Position numbers and translations under genes: made by a program. A DNA stretch of 17,771 nt from Pseudomonadota bacterium (GTDB lineage: Bacteria; Pseudomonadota; Gammaproteobacteria; Burkholderiales; Burkholderiaceae_C): the NCBI GenBank assembly GCA_023438115.1, contig JAEZEB010000198.1, forward strand, positions 1-17,771. Reading direction: 5' to 3'. Under the pieces are notes generated by a model. It saw only the letters and a program-made list of their open reading frames with translations. It made no database searches and was not told where the DNA came from. Positions 15,583-17,771 of the stretch are shown here, piece after piece; positions within the stretch are counted from its first letter, which is position 1; each line of letters starts with the position of its first letter.

Positions 15583-16559
15583 GGTCTCGCTCCAAAGGTG
15601 ACGCCCAGGCGGGACAGGTGGCGCCGGTAGGCGGAGGACGCCCGGTCGGCGGCGGTGTGCAGTTCGGCGCGCAGGTCCAGGGGCAGGCACTTGGGCGTCT
15701 GCGATTCCAGCACGGGCTGGTCCTGGCGGAAGATGGTGTCCTGGAAGGCGCGCAGCTTCTCGTCGGGCGAATCGAAGTCCGCCACCGCGAGGCGGAACCA
15801 CACCACGCTGCGCTCGGCCTCCACCGGCGCGATGAACAGCGCGATGGCCTCGCGCCAGTCCTGCACCGCCACGCTGCCGGCCTCGGGGATCTTGGTGAGC
15901 ACCGCGGTGTAGGGGCCGGTGACCTCGTAGGTGTATTCCACCTGCGCCGGCGCGGTGGAATGCAGGTTGGACTGCGGCTGCCAGGCCTTGCACTGCGTGG
16001 CGAGCAGGCCGGTGGGCGTCTCCTCCACGCGGTAGTCGTCGATCGCGCTCTGCCCGCGCGCGCCCAGCCAGCCTTCGTGGACGAAGGCGAAGTGCGACAT
16101 GTCCAGGAAGTTCTCGACCAGGCGCGGCGCGCTGGTCTCCACGGTGTAGGGACCGCAGTTCAGCTTGCGCAGGCGCGCGTCCGCTTCGGCCGCGAAGGCG
16201 GGCAGTTCCATCTCGCCGGGCGCGAGCCGCACCCACACCAGGCCATAGGCCTCGCGCGCCTCGAACACCCGCACGCGGTGCGCGGCCGGCGGCCGGAAAT
16301 CCGGCAGCGCCGGCACGTGCATGCACTGGCCGCCGGGCGCGAACTGCCAGCCGTGGTACGGGCACTCGAGGCGGCCGCCCTCGACGCGGCCGAGGGACAG
16401 CTTCGCGCCGCGATGCGGGCAGCGGTCGGGCCATGCGTGGACCGTGCCGGCCTCGTCGCGCCAGAGGACAAGGTCTTCGCCGAGCAGGCGCGCGGCCAGG
16501 GGTTGCCGCGCGACGGTGTCGGCGGCTGCGACGGGGTGCCAGTGGTGTCGTTCAATCAT
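15579..16559 (-). CDS. Rieske [2Fe-2S] non-heme iron oxygenase, alpha subunit (vanillate O-demethylase-like)
   Basis: 326 aa. Rieske cluster ligands are C47-P-H49-R-G and C66-P-Y-H69-G-W. The mononuclear iron site is suggested by ENFLDMSHFAFVHEG, with D153, H156 and H161. This layout fits the short VanA/chlorophyllide-oxygenase-like branch that performs demethylation or monohydroxylation. No ferredoxin reductase is encoded next to it, so electrons must come from elsewhere. ATG 16559 is preferred over an in-frame GTG at 16580. It follows the BMP gene after 139 bp of hairpin-rich sequence and overlaps adenine deaminase. Purine-operon context suggests oxidation or N-demethylation of a purine or related base, as Rieske N-demethylases do with methylxanthines, but this is inference. 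Confidence 0.9.
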   Translation of the reverse strand: MIERHHWHPVAAADTVARQPLAARLLGEDLVLWRDEAGTVHAWPDRCPHRGAKLSLGRVEGGRLECPYHGWQFAPGGQCMHVPALPDFRPPAAHRVRVFEAREAYGLVWVRLAPGEMELPAFAAEADARLRKLNCGPYTVETSAPRLVENFLDMSHFAFVHEGWLGARGQSAIDDYRVEETPTGLLATQCKAWQPQSNLHSTAPAQVEYTYEVTGPYTAVLTKIPEAGSVAVQDWREAIALFIAPVEAERSVVWFRLAVADFDSPDEKLRAFQDTIFRQDQPVLESQTPKCLPLDLRAELHTAADRASSAYRRHLSRLGVTFGARP

Positions 16560-16566
16560 GCAGGAT

Positions 16567-16612
16567 CCCCGCAGGGGCACCAGGTCGCACGGAATACCAT
16601 GCAGTGCGACCT
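16567..16612. repeat. Inverted repeats upstream of the Rieske gene
   Basis: CCCC/GCA/GGGG (16567-16577) is followed by AGGTCGCAC (16582-16590) and its perfect complement GTGCGACCT (16604-16612), 9-bp arms around 13 bases. In the minus-strand transcript this lies just before the Rieske ATG and overlaps its ribosome-binding region, so it could affect initiation. Confidence 0.5.
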
Positions 16613-16616
16613 CGCC

Positions 16617-16651
16617 ATGAACAAAGCGCGGCTTTGCCGCGCTTTGTTCAT
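16617..16651. repeat. Perfect 16-bp hairpin, REP-like
   Basis: ATGAACAAAGCGCGGC (16617-16632), loop TTT, then GCCGCGCTTTGTTCAT (16636-16651): 16 perfect base pairs. No U-run follows on either strand, so it is not a textbook intrinsic terminator. It could be an mRNA-stabilising or processing hairpin separating a strongly expressed binding-protein gene from its downstream partners, or a dispersed palindromic repeat. Confidence 0.65.
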
Positions 16652-16661
16652 CTGTTCAGGC

Positions 16662-16692
16662 CACATGAAAAACGCTTCGCGCTTTTCATGTG
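16662..16692. repeat. Second strong hairpin directly after the BMP gene
   Basis: CACATGAAAA (16662-16671) pairs with TTTTCATGTG (16683-16692). The stem continues after one mismatch with CGC/GCG around loop TTC. It begins 6 bp past the BMP stop in the minus-strand transcript. It shares the ATGAA...TTCAT frame with the preceding hairpin, suggesting two diverged members of one family. Confidence 0.6.
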
Positions 16693-16698
16693 AATCAC

Positions 16699-17771
16699 TT
16701 ACTTCTTCTCGCCGCCCGGCACCTTGCCTTCCACGCCCTTGACGTAGAAGTTGATGCCGCCCAGGAACTTGTCGTCGGCGACGGCGTCCTTGGCCAGCAC
16801 TTCCTTGCCGGTGTTGTCGGCGATCGGGCCCTTCCAGATGCTGAAGGTGCCGGCCTTCAGGCCGTCGCGGATCTCGTCGACCTTCTTCTTGGTCTCTTCC
16901 GGCACGTCGGCCGCGACGGACACCATGTCGATCGCGCCTTCCTTGACGCCCCACCAGACCTGGCCGGTTTCCCACTTGCCTTCCAGCGCGTCACGCGTGG
17001 CCTTGATGTAGTACGGCGCCCAGTTGATGATGGCCGAACCCAGGTGGGCCTTGGGGCCGTAGGCGGTCATGTCGCTGTCCCAGCCGAAGGCGCGCTTGCC
17101 CATCTTCTCGGCGGTCTGCAGCACGGCGGAGGAGTCCGTGTTCTGGAACAGGATGTCGGCACCGCCGTTGATCAGCGCGGTGGCGGCTTCGGTTTCCTTC
17201 GGCGGGCTGTGCCACTCGCCGACCCAGACCACGCGGGTCTTGATGTTCGGGTTGACCGACTGCGCGCCCAGCGTGAAGCTGTTGATGTTGCGCACGACTT
17301 CCGGGATCGGCACGGAACCGACCACGCCCAGGGTGTTGGACTTGGTCATCGCGCCGGCGATCACGCCCGCCATGTACGCGCCTTCGTAGGTGCGGCTGTC
17401 GTAGGTGCGCAGGTTCTCGGCGGTCTTGTAGCCGGTGGCGTGCTCGAACTTCACGTCCTTGTGGTCGGCCGCGACCTTCAGCATCGGCTCCATGTAGCCG
17501 AAGGTGGTGCCAAAGATCAGCTTGTTGCCCTGGCCGACCAGGTCGCGCATCACGCGCTCGGCGTCGGCGGACTCGGGCACGTTCTCCACGAAGGTGGTCA
17601 CGACCTGGGTGCCGAACTCCTTCTCCACCGCCTTGCGACCGTTGTCGTGCGCGAAGGTCCAGCCGCCGTCGCCCACCGGGCCGACGTAGGCGAAGCCGAT
17701 CTTCAGCGGCTCGGCGGCGGGCGCAGCCGCGGGAGCGGCGGCCGTGGGCTCGGCCGGGGCCGGCGCGGGCG
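16699..17771 (-). CDS. BMP-family ABC transporter substrate-binding protein (partial, N-terminus beyond window)
   Basis: The frame is open to the right edge; 356 codons are visible without a start. The first visible residues are a Pro/Ala/Glu-rich linker, then the mature domain LKIGFAYVGPVGDGGWTFAH, which typifies the BMP/PnrA/Med family of nucleoside- and purine-binding lipoproteins. Further family blocks include FEHATGYKT, YEGAYMAGVIAGAMTKSN and GADILFQNTDSSAV, ending in GGEKK. The signal peptide and lipobox cysteine should lie just outside the window. Expected role: periplasmic capture of a purine base or nucleoside for an ABC importer whose permease and ATPase genes are not in view. It is the first visible gene of the Rieske/adenine-deaminase operon, which supports a purine ligand. 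The GTG at 17674-17676 is internal, not the start. Confidence 0.92.
   Translation of the reverse strand, partial: PAPAPAEPTAAAPAAAPAAEPLKIGFAYVGPVGDGGWTFAHDNGRKAVEKEFGTQVVTTFVENVPESADAERVMRDLVGQGNKLIFGTTFGYMEPMLKVAADHKDVKFEHATGYKTAENLRTYDSRTYEGAYMAGVIAGAMTKSNTLGVVGSVPIPEVVRNINSFTLGAQSVNPNIKTRVVWVGEWHSPPKETEAATALINGGADILFQNTDSSAVLQTAEKMGKRAFGWDSDMTAYGPKAHLGSAIINWAPYYIKATRDALEGKWETGQVWWGVKEGAIDMVSVAADVPEETKKKVDEIRDGLKAGTFSIWKGPIADNTGKEVLAKDAVADDKFLGGINFYVKGVEGKVPGGEKK

Noticed and set aside
16611..16692. Small leader peptides starting inside the hairpins (MNKAR... and MKN/MKS...)
   Set aside because: Open frames on both strands follow automatically from palindromes that begin ATGAA and end TTCAT; no ribosome-binding sites were seen.
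16560..16698. Intrinsic terminator after the BMP gene
   Set aside because: Stems are strong, but neither is followed by a U-run in the minus-strand transcript, and the downstream genes appear to need read-through.

Overview
The window is a GC-rich, tightly packed bacterial segment with many 4-bp ATGA overlaps and strong codon bias. Gene content, Ala/Arg-rich proteins and a palindromic intergenic element suggest a betaproteobacterium of the Burkholderiales, most likely Comamonadaceae (Ramlibacter/Variovorax-like). This placement is inference from style and family recollection, not from a search. I see no rRNA, tRNA, CRISPR array, transposase or integrase.

Layout. (A) 9-941, plus strand: a GT9/TPR-type glycosyltransferase, convergent with the next block. 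(B) 3679 down to 966, minus strand: a three-gene operon of inositol-3-phosphate synthase, a clan GH-A glycosidase and a histidine phosphatase. (C) 3863-13355, plus strand, divergent from B across a 183-bp region holding two dyads: two SDR sugar-nucleotide epimerases, an MDR dehydrogenase, a Gfo/Idh/MocA oxidoreductase, a GT4 glycosyltransferase, three paralogous CgeB-like glycosyltransferases and a CmoB-like SAM methyltransferase. (D) 14461-13352, minus strand: a PBP7/PbpG-type D,D-peptidase with a very Lys-rich linker, sharing a CTAG double stop with the methyltransferase. (E) 17771 down to 14545, minus strand: a BMP-family purine/nucleoside-binding lipoprotein (cut by the window edge), an intercistronic stretch of stacked hairpins, a Rieske oxygenase and an adenine/adenosine deaminase.

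How the genes fit together. B and C look like one divergent system of about twelve genes making a glycosylated, probably methylated, inositol- or cyclitol-containing product. Inositol phosphate is made by Ino1, the histidine phosphatase may dephosphorylate it, and the MDR and Gfo/Idh enzymes could oxidise or reduce the ring or a sugar. The two epimerases supply unusual NDP-sugars, four glycosyltransferases assemble them and the methyltransferase caps. No flippase, polymerase, ABC exporter or initiating phosphoglycosyl transferase lies in the window. The glycosidase has no signal peptide, so it probably acts in the cytoplasm. Block E looks like purine uptake and catabolism.

The most striking single observation is the glycosidase at 1578-2513. 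Its acid/base NEP motif lies at residues 9-11, and the segment that normally forms the first half of a GH-A barrel appears at the C-terminus, so it reads like a circularly permuted TIM barrel.
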